Assembly: GCF_000505665.1 (NCBI RefSeq)
Contig: NC_023033.1
Coordinates: 1,471,813 to 1,535,812, forward strand
DNA: 64,000 bases
Source: Thermosynechococcus sp. NK55a
GTDB taxonomy: Bacteria > Cyanobacteriota > Cyanobacteriia > Thermosynechococcales > Thermosynechococcaceae
Direction: 5' to 3'
This document shows, piece after piece, positions 55,774-64,000 of this stretch. Numbering within the stretch: the first letter of the stretch is position 1; each line of letters opens with the position of its first letter. A program made the position numbers and the translations under genes. The notes under the pieces were generated by a model that was given only the letters and a program-made list of their open reading frames with translations, ran no database searches and was not told where the DNA came from.

Positions 55774-57254
55774 TGCCGCTGTTGAGTTTCCTCCTCTGGG
55801 TGCCCCTGTTGGGTGCCCTTGCCCTCAGCCTGCTGCCCGCTGGGAGTTTGGGGCGGACGTACCGCAGTTTAGCCGCTGTGGTGATGGCGATCGCCCTGGT
55901 GGTCAGTCTCGCGATCGCCCGTCTATTTGATCCCAGCAATGCAGCACCGCAATTAACCGAGGTAGTTCCTTGGCTAGAGCCACTGGGCTTGAGCTATCGC
56001 CTGAGCGTGGATGGCCTGTCGCTGCCCCTATTGGTCTTAAATAATTTCCTGACGCTGATTGCCCTATTGGCCACTTCTGTCCACTTGCCCCGTCCTCGGT
56101 TGTATTACCCACTGGTACTGCTGTTGAATGCGGGTGTCAGTGGCGCCTTTTTGGCCGATAATTTGCTGCTGTTTTTCCTCTTCTATGAATTGGAGTTGAT
56201 TCCCCTCTATCTTTTGATTGCCATTTGGGGTGGGGCGCGGCGAAGTTATGCGGCCACCAAGTTTCTAATTTACACGGCCATTTCGGGGGTTCTGCTCTTG
56301 GCTGGATTTCTGGGGCTAGTGTGGTTAGCCCATGCCCCCTCCTTTGACTTTGACGCCCAATTATCCACCCTCTTGCCCCTAAGCTCACAACTTGTTCTGC
56401 TGGGGCTGATTTTAGTGGGCTTTGGCATCAAGATTCCCCTAGTGCCCTTCCATACTTGGCTACCCGATGCCCACGTCGAAGCCTCCACTCCCGTTTCTGT
56501 GCTGCTGGCAGGGGTGCTCCTGAAACTAGGGACCTATGGGTTAGTGCGCTTTGGGGTGCAGTTATTCCCGCAGGCATGGCAGGTCTTGGCGCCTGGGTTG
56601 GCCACTTGGGCGGTGGTCAGTGTTCTCTACGGTTCTCTGATGGCGATCTCCCAAACCGATATGAAAAAAATGGTGGCCTACAGTTCCATTGGCCATATGG
56701 GGTTTGTCCTCTTAGCCACTGCCACTGCCACACCCTTGAGCATGTTGGCCGCTATTGCCCAAATGATGAGCCACGGGCTAATTTCTGCGCTTCTCTTTTT
56801 GCTGGTGGGGGTTGTCTATGAAAAAACCGGCAGCCGCAACATTGAGGTACTGCGGGGATTGCTGAACCCTGAGCGGGGGCTGCCCCTGATTGGTAGTCTG
56901 ATGATTGTTGGGGTCATGGCCAGTGGTGGTATCCCCGGCATGGTGGGCTTTGTGGCGGAGTTCCTGATCTTCCGCAGTAGTTTTCCCGCCTTCCCAGGGC
57001 AAACGCTCCTATGTATGGTGGGTACGGGCTTAACGTCGGTGTATTTTCTTCTGCTGGTGAACCGCGTCTTTTTTGGTCGTCTGCCCAATGAGTTGACAGA
57101 TTTGCCGCCCGTTGCTTGGGGCGATCGCCTCCCGAGCCTCCTATTAGCCGCGCTAATTTTGATCTTAGGGGTTGTTCCCAACTGGTTGATCCATTGGAGT
57201 AAAACCACGGTTAGCCTTCTTGTTACTGCTGTTGCTACGCTGCCCACACCATGA
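55773..57254 (+). CDS. ndhD4: NAD(P)H-quinone oxidoreductase subunit D, CO2-uptake type (NdhD4-like)
   Basis: 493 residues from ATG 55773, which overlaps the ndhF4 stop as TAATG; a GTG at 55758 is upstream in frame. About 14 helices with the antiporter-like core: 'FLFYELELIPLYLLIAIWGG', 'GFGIKIPLVPFHTWLPDAH', 'TDMKKMVAYSSIGHMGF' and 'MMSHGLISALLFLLVG'. These hold the conserved Glu and Lys of the proton path. It ends with ATGA overlap into cupB, so the three genes are translationally coupled. Confidence 0.87.
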   Translation: MPLLSFLLWVPLLGALALSLLPAGSLGRTYRSLAAVVMAIALVVSLAIARLFDPSNAAPQLTEVVPWLEPLGLSYRLSVDGLSLPLLVLNNFLTLIALLATSVHLPRPRLYYPLVLLLNAGVSGAFLADNLLLFFLFYELELIPLYLLIAIWGGARRSYAATKFLIYTAISGVLLLAGFLGLVWLAHAPSFDFDAQLSTLLPLSSQLVLLGLILVGFGIKIPLVPFHTWLPDAHVEASTPVSVLLAGVLLKLGTYGLVRFGVQLFPQAWQVLAPGLATWAVVSVLYGSLMAISQTDMKKMVAYSSIGHMGFVLLATATATPLSMLAAIAQMMSHGLISALLFLLVGVVYEKTGSRNIEVLRGLLNPERGLPLIGSLMIVGVMASGGIPGMVGFVAEFLIFRSSFPAFPGQTLLCMVGTGLTSVYFLLLVNRVFFGRLPNELTDLPPVAWGDRLPSLLLAALILILGVVPNWLIHWSKTTVSLLVTAVATLPTP

Positions 57255-58393
57255 CCCTGACTACCGTTACTCCAACCTCCCTACATCAAGAACTGCGTAC
57301 CGCCATCCTAGAGCGGTTGCTCCACGGTCAAGCCCTGTTACCGGATACACCAACCCATGTAATGGAAGTGGTGGGCATCCTCAAAAGCTATGGGGTAGTG
57401 CTCAAGGCCTATGCAGAAAATCTCTGCGACATTAGTGAGCGGCAGTTTCTTGTTCTCTTTCCCTTTTTCAAATACTTCAATGGCGAGATTACCATTCCCA
57501 AGCTGCTGCGCCACTGGTGGCACGACCGCATTAACTATGAATATGCTGAGTACTGTATGCGTGCCATGATGTGGCATGGGGGTGGCGGTCTTGATGCCTT
57601 CCTCGATTCGGCAGAATTTCGGCAATTAGCCGGCAAGGCGATCGCCGCCAAGCTGCGGGGCAACCCCCTAATGCAACTGGTGAATCGGCTTTTTCCAGAG
57701 TTTTTGCTGGAAACGGTGCGGATGCTCTGCTACTACAGTGGCTTGGGGCAGTTTTGGACAGTAATGTATCCCATCTTTCTCACCTTGAGCGATCGCTATG
57801 ATGCGGGCGAGATTCGCAGCATTCCCGATGTGGTAGATCACATTCGGGCCGGTCTGATTGCCGCTGCCAATCGCCCCATTACCTATCGCGTCAAGCTCCA
57901 CGGCCAGACCTACGAGATTCTCCCCGCCAGTGCTGGACTCACCTTTTTGCCAGACACAGCGATTCCCTATGTCGAAGCTGTGTTTATACGGGGCACCCCC
58001 TTCTTTGGCCTCATTTCCTTCAATGCCCAAGCCCAGCAAATTTCCCGCGATCCAGCGGAGTTTGGCTATGGCGCCCTGTTTGCAGATCCCATTCCCACAG
58101 GGGCGGCTGGTATTCCCCCCACGCTGCTAATGCAGGATATGCGCCACTATCTCCCCTCCTATCTTTTGGCGTTCTATCGTTGCCAAGGCCGAGGTGAAGA
58201 TGATCTGCGAGTAAAAATTTGCCAAACCTTCCAAAAATCAATGTTTTGCGTCACCACAGCGGCAATCACTGCCCTAGCTCCCTATCCCTGGACAACCACC
58301 GACCCCCAAGAGCAAGCCGCCAATCGAGCATTCTACGAAACGTGGCTGGATCGCCTCGAAACCTCTCGCCTCTGGAATGTTCAAGTTAGCTAG
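57251..58393 (+). CDS. cupB: CO2-hydration protein CupB (ChpX)
   Basis: 380 residues. The conserved block 'LRHWWHDRINYEYAEYCMR' includes His88 and Arg93, the five-residue spacing reported for the Zn ligand and Arg of CupB/CupA (His86/Arg91 in the Synechococcus 7942 CupB, from memory). Length is nearer CupB (about 375) than CupA (about 440), and no cupS follows, so I call CupB. It docks on NdhF4/NdhD4 and couples electron flow to hydration of CO2 to bicarbonate. It overlaps ndhD4 by ATGA. Confidence 0.86.
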   Translation: MTLTTVTPTSLHQELRTAILERLLHGQALLPDTPTHVMEVVGILKSYGVVLKAYAENLCDISERQFLVLFPFFKYFNGEITIPKLLRHWWHDRINYEYAEYCMRAMMWHGGGGLDAFLDSAEFRQLAGKAIAAKLRGNPLMQLVNRLFPEFLLETVRMLCYYSGLGQFWTVMYPIFLTLSDRYDAGEIRSIPDVVDHIRAGLIAAANRPITYRVKLHGQTYEILPASAGLTFLPDTAIPYVEAVFIRGTPFFGLISFNAQAQQISRDPAEFGYGALFADPIPTGAAGIPPTLLMQDMRHYLPSYLLAFYRCQGRGEDDLRVKICQTFQKSMFCVTTAAITALAPYPWTTTDPQEQAANRAFYETWLDRLETSRLWNVQVS

Positions 58394-58457
58394 GGCACGC
58401 TTTTAGCCCCTGAGGAGAACCTGGAATACCCCCCTGGAAAACTATCTGCGTGCCCTA
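58391..58457. promoter_or_regulatory. Perfect 10-bp inverted repeat between cupB and glyA
   Basis: TAGGGCACGC (58391-58400) and GCGTGCCCTA (58448-58457) are exact complements around a 47-nt loop, so an RNA would form a 10-bp helix. The left arm contains the cupB stop TAG, and the right arm ends 69 bp before the glyA ATG. No T run follows, so it is not a normal terminator. The loop matches no riboswitch I know. Confidence 0.5.
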
Positions 58458-58526
58458 AGGAGGAATTAAAGGTGTGACCGCGATAAGATAGTAAAGCAGT
58501 TCATCTTCCTTCACACTGACAATAAA

Positions 58527-59804
58527 ATGACCCATATTGATTGGCTTGCGCAAACGGATCCGTTGGTTGCTGAAATGGTACAGCGGGAAGTCCAGCGGCA
58601 GCAGCAACACCTCGAACTGATTGCCAGCGAAAACTTTACTTCCCCTGCGGTGATGGCCGCTCAAGGGACGGTTCTCACCAATAAATATGCCGAGGGATTG
58701 CCGGGCAAACGCTACTACGGTGGCTGCGAATTTGTGGATGAAGTGGAGCAACTGGCCATCGATCGCGCCAAGGAACTCTTTGGTGCTGCCCATGCCAACG
58801 TTCAGCCTCACTCCGGTGCCCAAGCCAATTTTGCCGTCTTTTTGGCACTGCTCAATCCCGGCGACACGATTATGGGGATGGATTTGTCCCACGGTGGCCA
58901 TCTAACCCACGGTTCTCCCGTCAACGTTTCCGGTAAATGGTTTAACGTCGTTCACTACGGTGTTCATCCTGAAACGGAACGCCTCGATATGGATCAGGTG
59001 CGGGATTTAGCACGGCAGCACCGTCCTAAGCTAATTATCTGTGGCTATTCCGCCTATCCTCGCATTATTCCCTTTGCTGAGTTTCGCCAAATTGCCGATG
59101 AAGTGGGGGCCTACCTCATGGCCGATATTGCCCACATTGCCGGTTTAGTAGCCAGTGGTTACCATCCCAATCCCGTACCCCTCTGCGATGTCGTGACAAC
59201 CACCACCCACAAAACCCTGCGCGGTCCTCGCGGCGGCCTGATTCTTACCCGTGATGAAGAGTTGGGCAAAAAGTTGGATAAAGCGGTCTTTCCCGGTACC
59301 CAAGGGGGGCCACTGGAGCACGTTATTGCCGCTAAGGCCGTGGCTTTTGGTGAGGCTCTCAAACCAGAATTCAAAGCCTATTCTGGGCAAGTGATCCGCA
59401 ATGCCCAAGCCCTCGCTGCGGGGCTGCAAGCGCGGCAACTGCGCCTTGTCTCTGGGGGCACCGATAACCATTTGATGCTCATTGACCTGCGATCGGTGAA
59501 TCTAACAGGCAAAGAGGCCGATCGCCTGATGGGGGAAATCAACATCACCACCAACAAAAACACCATTCCCTTTGACCCTGCCTCTCCTTTTGTGACCAGT
59601 GGTCTGCGTTTGGGAACGCCAGCCTTGACAACCCGTGGCTTCACAGAAGTTGAGTTTGCAGAAGTGGCTGACATCATTAGCGATCGCCTGCATGCCCCAG
59701 AGGATGAAGCCATCAAAAATCGCTGCCGCGACCGGGTGGCTGCCCTCTGCGCTAAATTTCCCCTCTATCCCCACTTGCAATTGCCGCAACCAGTGCTAGC
59801 CTAA
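58527..59804 (+). CDS. glyA: Serine hydroxymethyltransferase
   Basis: 425 residues. The PLP lysine is Lys229 in '[16 protein letters not shown]', and '[19 protein letters not shown]', '[15 protein letters not shown]' and '[15 protein letters not shown]' are the standard SHMT blocks. It interconverts serine and glycine with tetrahydrofolate, supplies one-carbon units and works in photorespiration. Position right after the CO2-uptake operon may be chance; a leader with an inverted repeat separates the two. Confidence 0.97.
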   Translation: MTHIDWLAQTDPLVAEMVQREVQRQQQHLELIASENFTSPAVMAAQGTVLTNKYAEGLPGKRYYGGCEFVDEVEQLAIDRAKELFGAAHANVQPHSGAQANFAVFLALLNPGDTIMGMDLSHGGHLTHGSPVNVSGKWFNVVHYGVHPETERLDMDQVRDLARQHRPKLIICGYSAYPRIIPFAEFRQIADEVGAYLMADIAHIAGLVASGYHPNPVPLCDVVTTTTHKTLRGPRGGLILTRDEELGKKLDKAVFPGTQGGPLEHVIAAKAVAFGEALKPEFKAYSGQVIRNAQALAAGLQARQLRLVSGGTDNHLMLIDLRSVNLTGKEADRLMGEINITTNKNTIPFDPASPFVTSGLRLGTPALTTRGFTEVEFAEVADIISDRLHAPEDEAIKNRCRDRVAALCAKFPLYPHLQLPQPVLA

Positions 59805-59832
59805 GAGGGGATGCTGCCAATACCCTGAGCAG

Positions 59833-60879
59833 ATGCTGTACCACCTGATTGCCTTCCTTGCTGCCATTGCCGTTGTCCTCTTGGTCACCCCCCTTGTCAA
59901 TGACCTTGGACATAAAGCAGGGTTTGTGGATCACCCCAATGAACGTAAGATTCATAACCGTCCCATGGTGCGCTTGGGAGGCGTCTCTATCTTTTTGGGC
60001 AATCTAGTGGGGCTGCTGATTGTTTGGAATGCGGGGGGGTTTGGTGTTCTGCCGCAGCCGGCGGAGTATGAAATTTGGGGGGTGACCTTAGGAGGGGTGG
60101 CCTTTTTTCTCATTGGCCTCGCTGATGATCTATTGACTTTGCCGGCGCTCCTGCGCCTTGCCCTGCAATTTCTAGTGGCGGCAATTGTTTGGGCAGTGGG
60201 CGTCAAAATTCGCATTATCACTGTGCCCTTTGTCGGCACCGTGGACTTAGGTTGGCTGAGTTTGCCCCTCACCACCGTCTGGCTTGTCGGCATTGCCAAT
60301 GCCATTAACTTTATTGATGGTGTGGATGGGCTAGCGGCAGGGGTATCCGGCATTGCTGCCCTGGCAATGTTTTTTGTGTGTATGCTCATGGGGGAGCCGG
60401 AGGCGGGACTATTGGCCGCAGCCCTGGCAGGGGGGGCCTTGGGATTTCTGCGCTATAACTTCAATCCAGCCCAAATTTTCATGGGCGATGGCGGTGCCTA
60501 CTTCATGGGCTTTACCCTTGCTGGCTTGGGGATCATTGGCCTTGTTAAGGCCTACACCGCGGTGGCGATTCTCCTGCCCCTATTGATTCTAGCGGTGCCC
60601 ATTGTGGATACCTCAACGGTGGTTTTCAGCCGGCTGCGGCGGGGGCAATCTCCCTTTGCACCGGATAAGAGACACTTGCACCATCGCCTTCTCAAGGCAG
60701 GACTTTCGCAGCGGGTGACAGTGCTCTTTATTTACTGCTTGACCCTGTGGGTGGGCAGTCTTGCTTTAGCTTTGGCGGGTTTGCCGGGAGGATGGGGCTA
60801 TGCCGTGGCAGCGTCTCTTCTGATGGGCTTTGCCTCGTGGTATGTGTGGCAACGGGTGCGCAGCAGCGAAAATGACTGA
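59833..60879 (+). CDS. Polyprenyl-phosphate N-acetylhexosamine-1-P transferase (WecA/MraY superfamily)
   Basis: 348 residues with about 11 helices. Catalytic Asp motifs are 'IGLADDLLTLPALLRL', 'NAINFIDGVDGLAAG' and 'IFMGDGGAYFMGF', and the substrate loop 'DKRHLHHRLL' is typical of WecA/Rfe and related enzymes rather than MraY. It transfers a sugar-1-phosphate (usually GlcNAc-1-P) from UDP-sugar to undecaprenyl phosphate, starting a surface polysaccharide. It is 28 bp after glyA and overlaps cinA by 8 bp. Confidence 0.88.
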   Translation: MLYHLIAFLAAIAVVLLVTPLVNDLGHKAGFVDHPNERKIHNRPMVRLGGVSIFLGNLVGLLIVWNAGGFGVLPQPAEYEIWGVTLGGVAFFLIGLADDLLTLPALLRLALQFLVAAIVWAVGVKIRIITVPFVGTVDLGWLSLPLTTVWLVGIANAINFIDGVDGLAAGVSGIAALAMFFVCMLMGEPEAGLLAAALAGGALGFLRYNFNPAQIFMGDGGAYFMGFTLAGLGIIGLVKAYTAVAILLPLLILAVPIVDTSTVVFSRLRRGQSPFAPDKRHLHHRLLKAGLSQRVTVLFIYCLTLWVGSLALALAGLPGGWGYAVAASLLMGFASWYVWQRVRSSEND

Positions 60880-62134
60880 AACAATAAGTGCAGAAATTAT
60901 TTGCGTAGGGACAGAATTGCTGCTGGGGGAGATTCTCAACAGTAATGCCCAATTTTTGGCCCAGCAACTGGCGAGCTTGGGTATTCCCCACTACTACCAA
61001 ACGGTGGTTGGCGACAATCCGACTCGCATTAAAAAAGTGGTGGCCATTGCCTGCGATCGCGCCCGCCTCCTCATCTTTACCGGTGGCCTTGGCCCCACCC
61101 CCGATGATCTCACCACCGAAACCCTAGCGGATTTCTTTCAAGCCCCCCTAGAGGAACGTCCCGAAATTCTTGCTGATTTAGAGCGCAAATATGCCCAGCG
61201 GGGCGGCTTTAGTCCCAGTAACCGCAAGCAGGCTCTCCTGCCTGTGGGGGCGCAGATTCTCCCCAACCCCTTGGGGACTGCCCCCGGCATGATCTGGCAG
61301 CCGCGCACTGGCTTAACGATTCTCACCTTTCCCGGTGTCCCCGCTGAAATGAAGCAGATGTGGCACGAAACCGCCGTGCCCTTTTTGCGCTCCCAAGGCT
61401 GGGGCAAGGAAGTAATTTACAGCCGTGTACTGCGTTTCTGGGGCATTCCAGAATCCGTGCTTGCAGAAAAAGTGGCTGCCCAAATTGCCCGCGAGCATCC
61501 CACTGTGGCTCCCTATGCGAGCAATGGTGAAGCCCGTCTGCGCATTACCGCACGTGCCAAGGACGAAGCGGCAGCTCAGCAACTGATTCAGCCCGTCGAA
61601 GCCGAGATTCGCCAAATTGTGGGTTTAGACTGCTATGGTGCCGATGAGGATACCCTTGCCGGTGTGGTGGGGCGGCTGCTGCAGGAACGACACCAAACAG
61701 TGGCGGTGGCAGAGTCCTGCACAGGGGGTGGTCTGGGGGAGATGTTGACGCGCTTGCCAGGGAGTTCTCTCCATTTCAAAGGGGGCGTCATTGCCTATGC
61801 CAACGAAGTTAAGGTGAACTTATTGGGAGTGAATCCTCAGGATCTAGAGCAAGAGGGCGCCGTGAGTGCGGTGGTGGCCACCCAGATGGCGCTAGGCGTC
61901 AAGACGCGCTTGGCCAGTGATTGGGGTGTCAGTATTACCGGCATTGCTGGTCCGGGGGGAGCGACGCTCACTAAACCCGTGGGACTGGTCTATATTGGTG
62001 TCGCACTGCCCAATGGTGAGGTCATGACCCGGGAATTTCGCATTAGCGGTCAACGGGGACGGGATTGGATACGCTATCTGAGCACTATGAATGCCCTAGA
62101 TCTCCTGCGGCGACAGTTGTTGGTGAATCCATGA
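60872..62134 (+). CDS. cinA: Competence/damage-inducible protein CinA
   Basis: 420 residues from ATG 60872, overlapping the previous stop by 8 bp. The N-terminal domain is MoCF-like ('EIICVGTELLLGEILNSN', 'IFTGGLGPTPDDLTTE'), and the C-terminal domain carries 'VAVAESCTGGGLGEMLTRLP', the nicotinamide-mononucleotide amidase signature. CinA has NMN deamidase and ADP-ribose pyrophosphatase activities in NAD recycling and is sometimes linked to competence. No recA follows. It overlaps the next ORF by ATGA. Confidence 0.93.
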   Translation: MTETISAEIICVGTELLLGEILNSNAQFLAQQLASLGIPHYYQTVVGDNPTRIKKVVAIACDRARLLIFTGGLGPTPDDLTTETLADFFQAPLEERPEILADLERKYAQRGGFSPSNRKQALLPVGAQILPNPLGTAPGMIWQPRTGLTILTFPGVPAEMKQMWHETAVPFLRSQGWGKEVIYSRVLRFWGIPESVLAEKVAAQIAREHPTVAPYASNGEARLRITARAKDEAAAQQLIQPVEAEIRQIVGLDCYGADEDTLAGVVGRLLQERHQTVAVAESCTGGGLGEMLTRLPGSSLHFKGGVIAYANEVKVNLLGVNPQDLEQEGAVSAVVATQMALGVKTRLASDWGVSITGIAGPGGATLTKPVGLVYIGVALPNGEVMTREFRISGQRGRDWIRYLSTMNALDLLRRQLLVNP

Positions 62135-62559
62135 GTCACGGTCTGCTCTGGTTACCCCTATTGGCGGTTTTTATTGTGCTGGCAGGGTTGGGTTGGGTCG
62201 AGTACCGCAAGCTGGAACACTATCGCCAGTGGGCACAGCAATTTGAAGCCAGTAAGTACGATATTGCTGCTGTTGTTGGTCAGCAGGGCGATCGCCTGAC
62301 GTGGGGAGAACCAACCCCCAAGGGCATTGTTAATCTGCAAACCTGTCACTTATCAACAGTTCAAAGAGTTTGGGTCGAGTGTAGGGGCCAGGAGATTGAG
62401 ACAGATACCAGCCCTGCCAAGGGCACCATTCATCTAGTGCTGCAAACCAACACAGGAGAGCACTGTCGCATTCCGTTCACAGAGCTGCCCCTTGCCTTCG
62501 CATGGCGCGATCGCCTGCAACCAAAACTTGCAGGTAAAATTGAGGGCGAGTTTGCATAA
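62131..62559 (+). CDS. Membrane-anchored protein of unknown function
   Basis: 142 residues from ATG 62131, ATGA-overlapped with cinA. One N-terminal helix (about 5-22, 'LLWLPLLAVFIVLAGLGWVE') and a soluble ~115-residue domain outside it or in the cytoplasm, with short beta-like strands ('LTWGEPTPKGIVNLQTC', 'GTIHLVLQTNTGEHCRI'). The layout recalls cyanobacterial hypothetical proteins; no motif identifies it. Coupling to cinA suggests shared expression. Confidence 0.7.
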   Translation: MSHGLLWLPLLAVFIVLAGLGWVEYRKLEHYRQWAQQFEASKYDIAAVVGQQGDRLTWGEPTPKGIVNLQTCHLSTVQRVWVECRGQEIETDTSPAKGTIHLVLQTNTGEHCRIPFTELPLAFAWRDRLQPKLAGKIEGEFA

Positions 62560-62572
62560 GTTCTAAACCCCT

Positions 62573-63535
62573 ATGAAACGTATCGTGGCGTTGGTGCCCG
62601 GCGGCATTGGTGATCAAATCTTATTTTTTCCCACCCTTGATGATCTCAAAGCCCATTTTCCAGAGGCGCAGTTGGATGTGGTGGTTGAACCCCGGGCCGT
62701 GGCTGCCTACCAATTGAGTGGCAGTGTTCACCAAGTGATTCCCTTTAACTTCAAAGACCGCAATGCCCTGGCGGATTGGGCCAACCTGATTGGTACACTG
62801 CGGGAGGGAGAGTACGATGCAATTCTCTCCTTAGGGCGGAGTAAAGCGGTGCGCTTCCTGCTGTGGCTGACGGGGATTCCCAAGCGAGTCGGCTTTGCCA
62901 AACTCAATCCCTTGGGATTCCTCACCGATGCCATCCCTGTCAACCTTGAGCAGTACAGTGCCGCCACCTACCACGATTTACTCAAAGCCTTTGGGATCAC
63001 TACCCCCTGTCCCTTGCCCAAGGCAGTGATTACCGCTGCAGATAGGCAGTGGGCAACCGCGGAGCAACAACGCCTAGGCCTTTCCGGTGGGTATCGTCTC
63101 TTGCACGGCGGCTCTAGTCAAATGGCCCTCAGCAAGGGGATTAACAAAATTTACCCCCCCACCCGTTGGGTTGAGGTCATCCAGACACTGGCACAGGAGG
63201 AGCCACATCTTCCTTTTATTGTGGTTTGTGGGCCTGAGGATCAAGGATGGGTGAGGGCACTGACGCAGGCGCTACCCAACATTAAAATTAGCTATCCTCC
63301 AGACTTGCGCAAACTGGCGGCTCTCATGCAACAGGCACAACAGATTCTCTGTACAGACAGTGGCCCGATGCACCTTGGGGTGGCAGTGGGTACCCCCCTT
63401 GTGGCGCTTTTTGGCCCTACGGATCCCGCCAAACTCCTGCCTGCGGATCCCCGTTTTCGTGCCGTCAAGTCCACCACAGGCAACATGGCCGATATTCCCG
63501 TTTCAGCAGTGATTGAGGCGGCTTGCCATGGCTAG
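62573..63535 (+). CDS. Glycosyltransferase family 9 (heptosyltransferase-like)
   Basis: 320 residues in the GT-B fold. N-terminal 'ALVPGGIGDQILFFPTL' and C-terminal 'ILCTDSGPMHLGVAVGTPLVALFGPTDPA' (quoted part: 'DSGPMHLGVAVGTPLVALFG') are the acceptor and donor sites of GT9 lipopolysaccharide heptosyltransferases. The donor in cyanobacteria is uncertain. The next gene encodes a GmhB-like phosphatase that supplies heptose in Gram-negatives, which supports envelope glycan assembly. It overlaps that gene by 8 bp. Confidence 0.85.
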   Translation: MKRIVALVPGGIGDQILFFPTLDDLKAHFPEAQLDVVVEPRAVAAYQLSGSVHQVIPFNFKDRNALADWANLIGTLREGEYDAILSLGRSKAVRFLLWLTGIPKRVGFAKLNPLGFLTDAIPVNLEQYSAATYHDLLKAFGITTPCPLPKAVITAADRQWATAEQQRLGLSGGYRLLHGGSSQMALSKGINKIYPPTRWVEVIQTLAQEEPHLPFIVVCGPEDQGWVRALTQALPNIKISYPPDLRKLAALMQQAQQILCTDSGPMHLGVAVGTPLVALFGPTDPAKLLPADPRFRAVKSTTGNMADIPVSAVIEAACHG

Positions 63536-64000
63536 ACCGGCGGTCTTTCTTGATCGGGATGGCGTGCTGAACCAGGAGGTGGGCTACATTCATCACCTCG
63601 AGGACTTGCAGTTAATTCCGGGTGTTGCCCAGGCAGTCCGACGGCTCAATGATGCGGGGTGGTTTTGCTGCTTAGCTTCTAATCAGTCAGGTCCGGCGCG
63701 GGATTATTACAGCATCGATCACGTCCATGCTCTGCACCACAGACTTCAGGAGTTGCTAGCCGCCAGTGCCGGTGCGGTGTTGGATGCGGTTTATTTCTGC
63801 CCTGATCTCAGCCGTCCCGAAGGGGGAGTGGTTGCCGACTATGCGGGCTGGACAACCTGGCGCAAACCCAACACGGGAATGCTGGTGGCAGCGGCTTGGG
63901 ATCATGACTTAGATCTCAGCCGCAGTGTGATGGTAGGCGACAAGGCCACTGATATTGATCTGGCGCGGAATGCTGGCTGCTATGGCATTTTAGTACAAAC
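63528..64000 (+). CDS. HAD-family phosphatase, GmhB/HisB-N-like (3' truncated by window)
   Basis: Starts at ATG 63528 ('MARPAVFLDRDGVLNQEVGYI') with the HAD nucleophile motif 'FLDRDG', then 'LASNQSG' (motif II) and 'SVMVGDKATDIDLARNAG' (motif IV), all of the GmhB type (D-glycero-D-manno-heptose-1,7-bisphosphate phosphatase). The end is beyond base 64000, about 157 residues visible. The zinc-binding Cys/His loop of typical GmhB is not visible: between 'YFCPD' and 'WRKPNTGML' only one Cys is seen, so it may belong to the zinc-free subgroup. Overlap with the GT9 gene supports a heptose-related role. Confidence 0.75.
   Translation, partial: MARPAVFLDRDGVLNQEVGYIHHLEDLQLIPGVAQAVRRLNDAGWFCCLASNQSGPARDYYSIDHVHALHHRLQELLAASAGAVLDAVYFCPDLSRPEGGVVADYAGWTTWRKPNTGMLVAAAWDHDLDLSRSVMVGDKATDIDLARNAGCYGILVQ

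Noticed and set aside
1-64000. CRISPR array, intact insertion sequence, integrase or prophage
   Set aside because: I saw no spaced direct repeats of 25-40 bp, no transposase or integrase frame and no phage structural genes. The decayed sequences found are a DUF29 gene and a kinase remnant.

Overview
The window is a chromosomal segment of a unicellular cyanobacterium, almost certainly a Thermosynechococcus close to T. elongatus/vestitus BP-1. The evidence is photosystem II genes psbO and psbD whose products, as I recall the BP-1 proteins, differ at only a few residues; NdhM and an NDH-1 CO2-uptake operon; an NblS/Hik33-type kinase; PlmA; and many HIP1 palindromes (GCGATCGC). Genes are dense on both strands, with many 1-30 bp overlaps. 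I see no tRNA or rRNA gene, CRISPR array, intact insertion sequence or prophage. The only structural RNA I recognise is RNase P RNA (rnpB).

Layout. 1-5 kb: the 3' end of a mannose-1-P guanylyltransferase/phosphomannomutase fusion, the sensor kinase nblS, and a POTRA/beta-barrel outer-membrane gene broken by a one-base frameshift. 5-11.5 kb: trpA, ftsW, a Tat-exported PhoX phosphatase with a Pho-box-like promoter, a double ABC ATPase and psbO. 11.7-16.2 kb: an unknown protein, a Ser/Thr kinase, a small Hli protein, ndhM, an exported OB-fold protein and a decayed kinase remnant. 16.2-22.5 kb: a CPA2 antiporter and trmFO (+), facing a compact minus-strand operon wecG/tagA-ftsE-ftsX(frameshifted)-chlM-tsaE. 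22.7-26.4 kb: stand-alone psbD with its terminator, then rfbB-rfbA-rfbC. 26.5-31.5 kb: a cytosine-deaminase-like enzyme, divergent alr and murI (D-Ala and D-Glu for peptidoglycan), a Bax-inhibitor-1 protein, aroC and an A-type Fe-S protein. 31.5-38.9 kb: a SulA-like epimerase, a ChuX-like protein, EF-hand transaldolase, rimI, a DUF2996-type protein, PrxQ, a DUF928-type protein, rnpB, pheA and ald.

39-40 kb is a gene-free tract with repeats. 39.8-43.4 kb: cdsA, an ECF sigma factor (SigG-like) with a linked membrane anti-sigma candidate, gpsA and a small exported protein. 43.5-47 kb: a minus-strand operon trmJ, a beta-lactamase-fold protein, a LivG-type ATPase and a Cys-rich protein. 47.4-53.8 kb: a small membrane protein, plmA, proB, an inositol-phosphatase family enzyme, a decayed DUF29 gene beside AT-rich repeats, a 61-residue helical protein, tsaC and ggt. 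53.9-58.4 kb: the translationally coupled ndhF4-ndhD4-cupB operon for CO2 hydration, then glyA. 59.8-64 kb: a WecA/MraY-type transferase, cinA, an unknown anchored protein, a family-9 glycosyltransferase and a GmhB-like phosphatase cut by the window end.

Themes: photosynthesis and its regulation, CO2 uptake and photorespiration, envelope and polysaccharide synthesis, and t6A tRNA modification (tsaC and tsaE). I did not find a clear new multigene system. The most useful leads are two single-base frameshifts in G/C homopolymers, a Pho-box-like promoter at phoX, a GGAAC-N16-CGTC promoter at the ECF sigma gene, a perfect 10-bp inverted repeat between cupB and glyA, a decayed DUF29 gene, and a beta-lactamase-fold protein without the expected omega-loop Glu.
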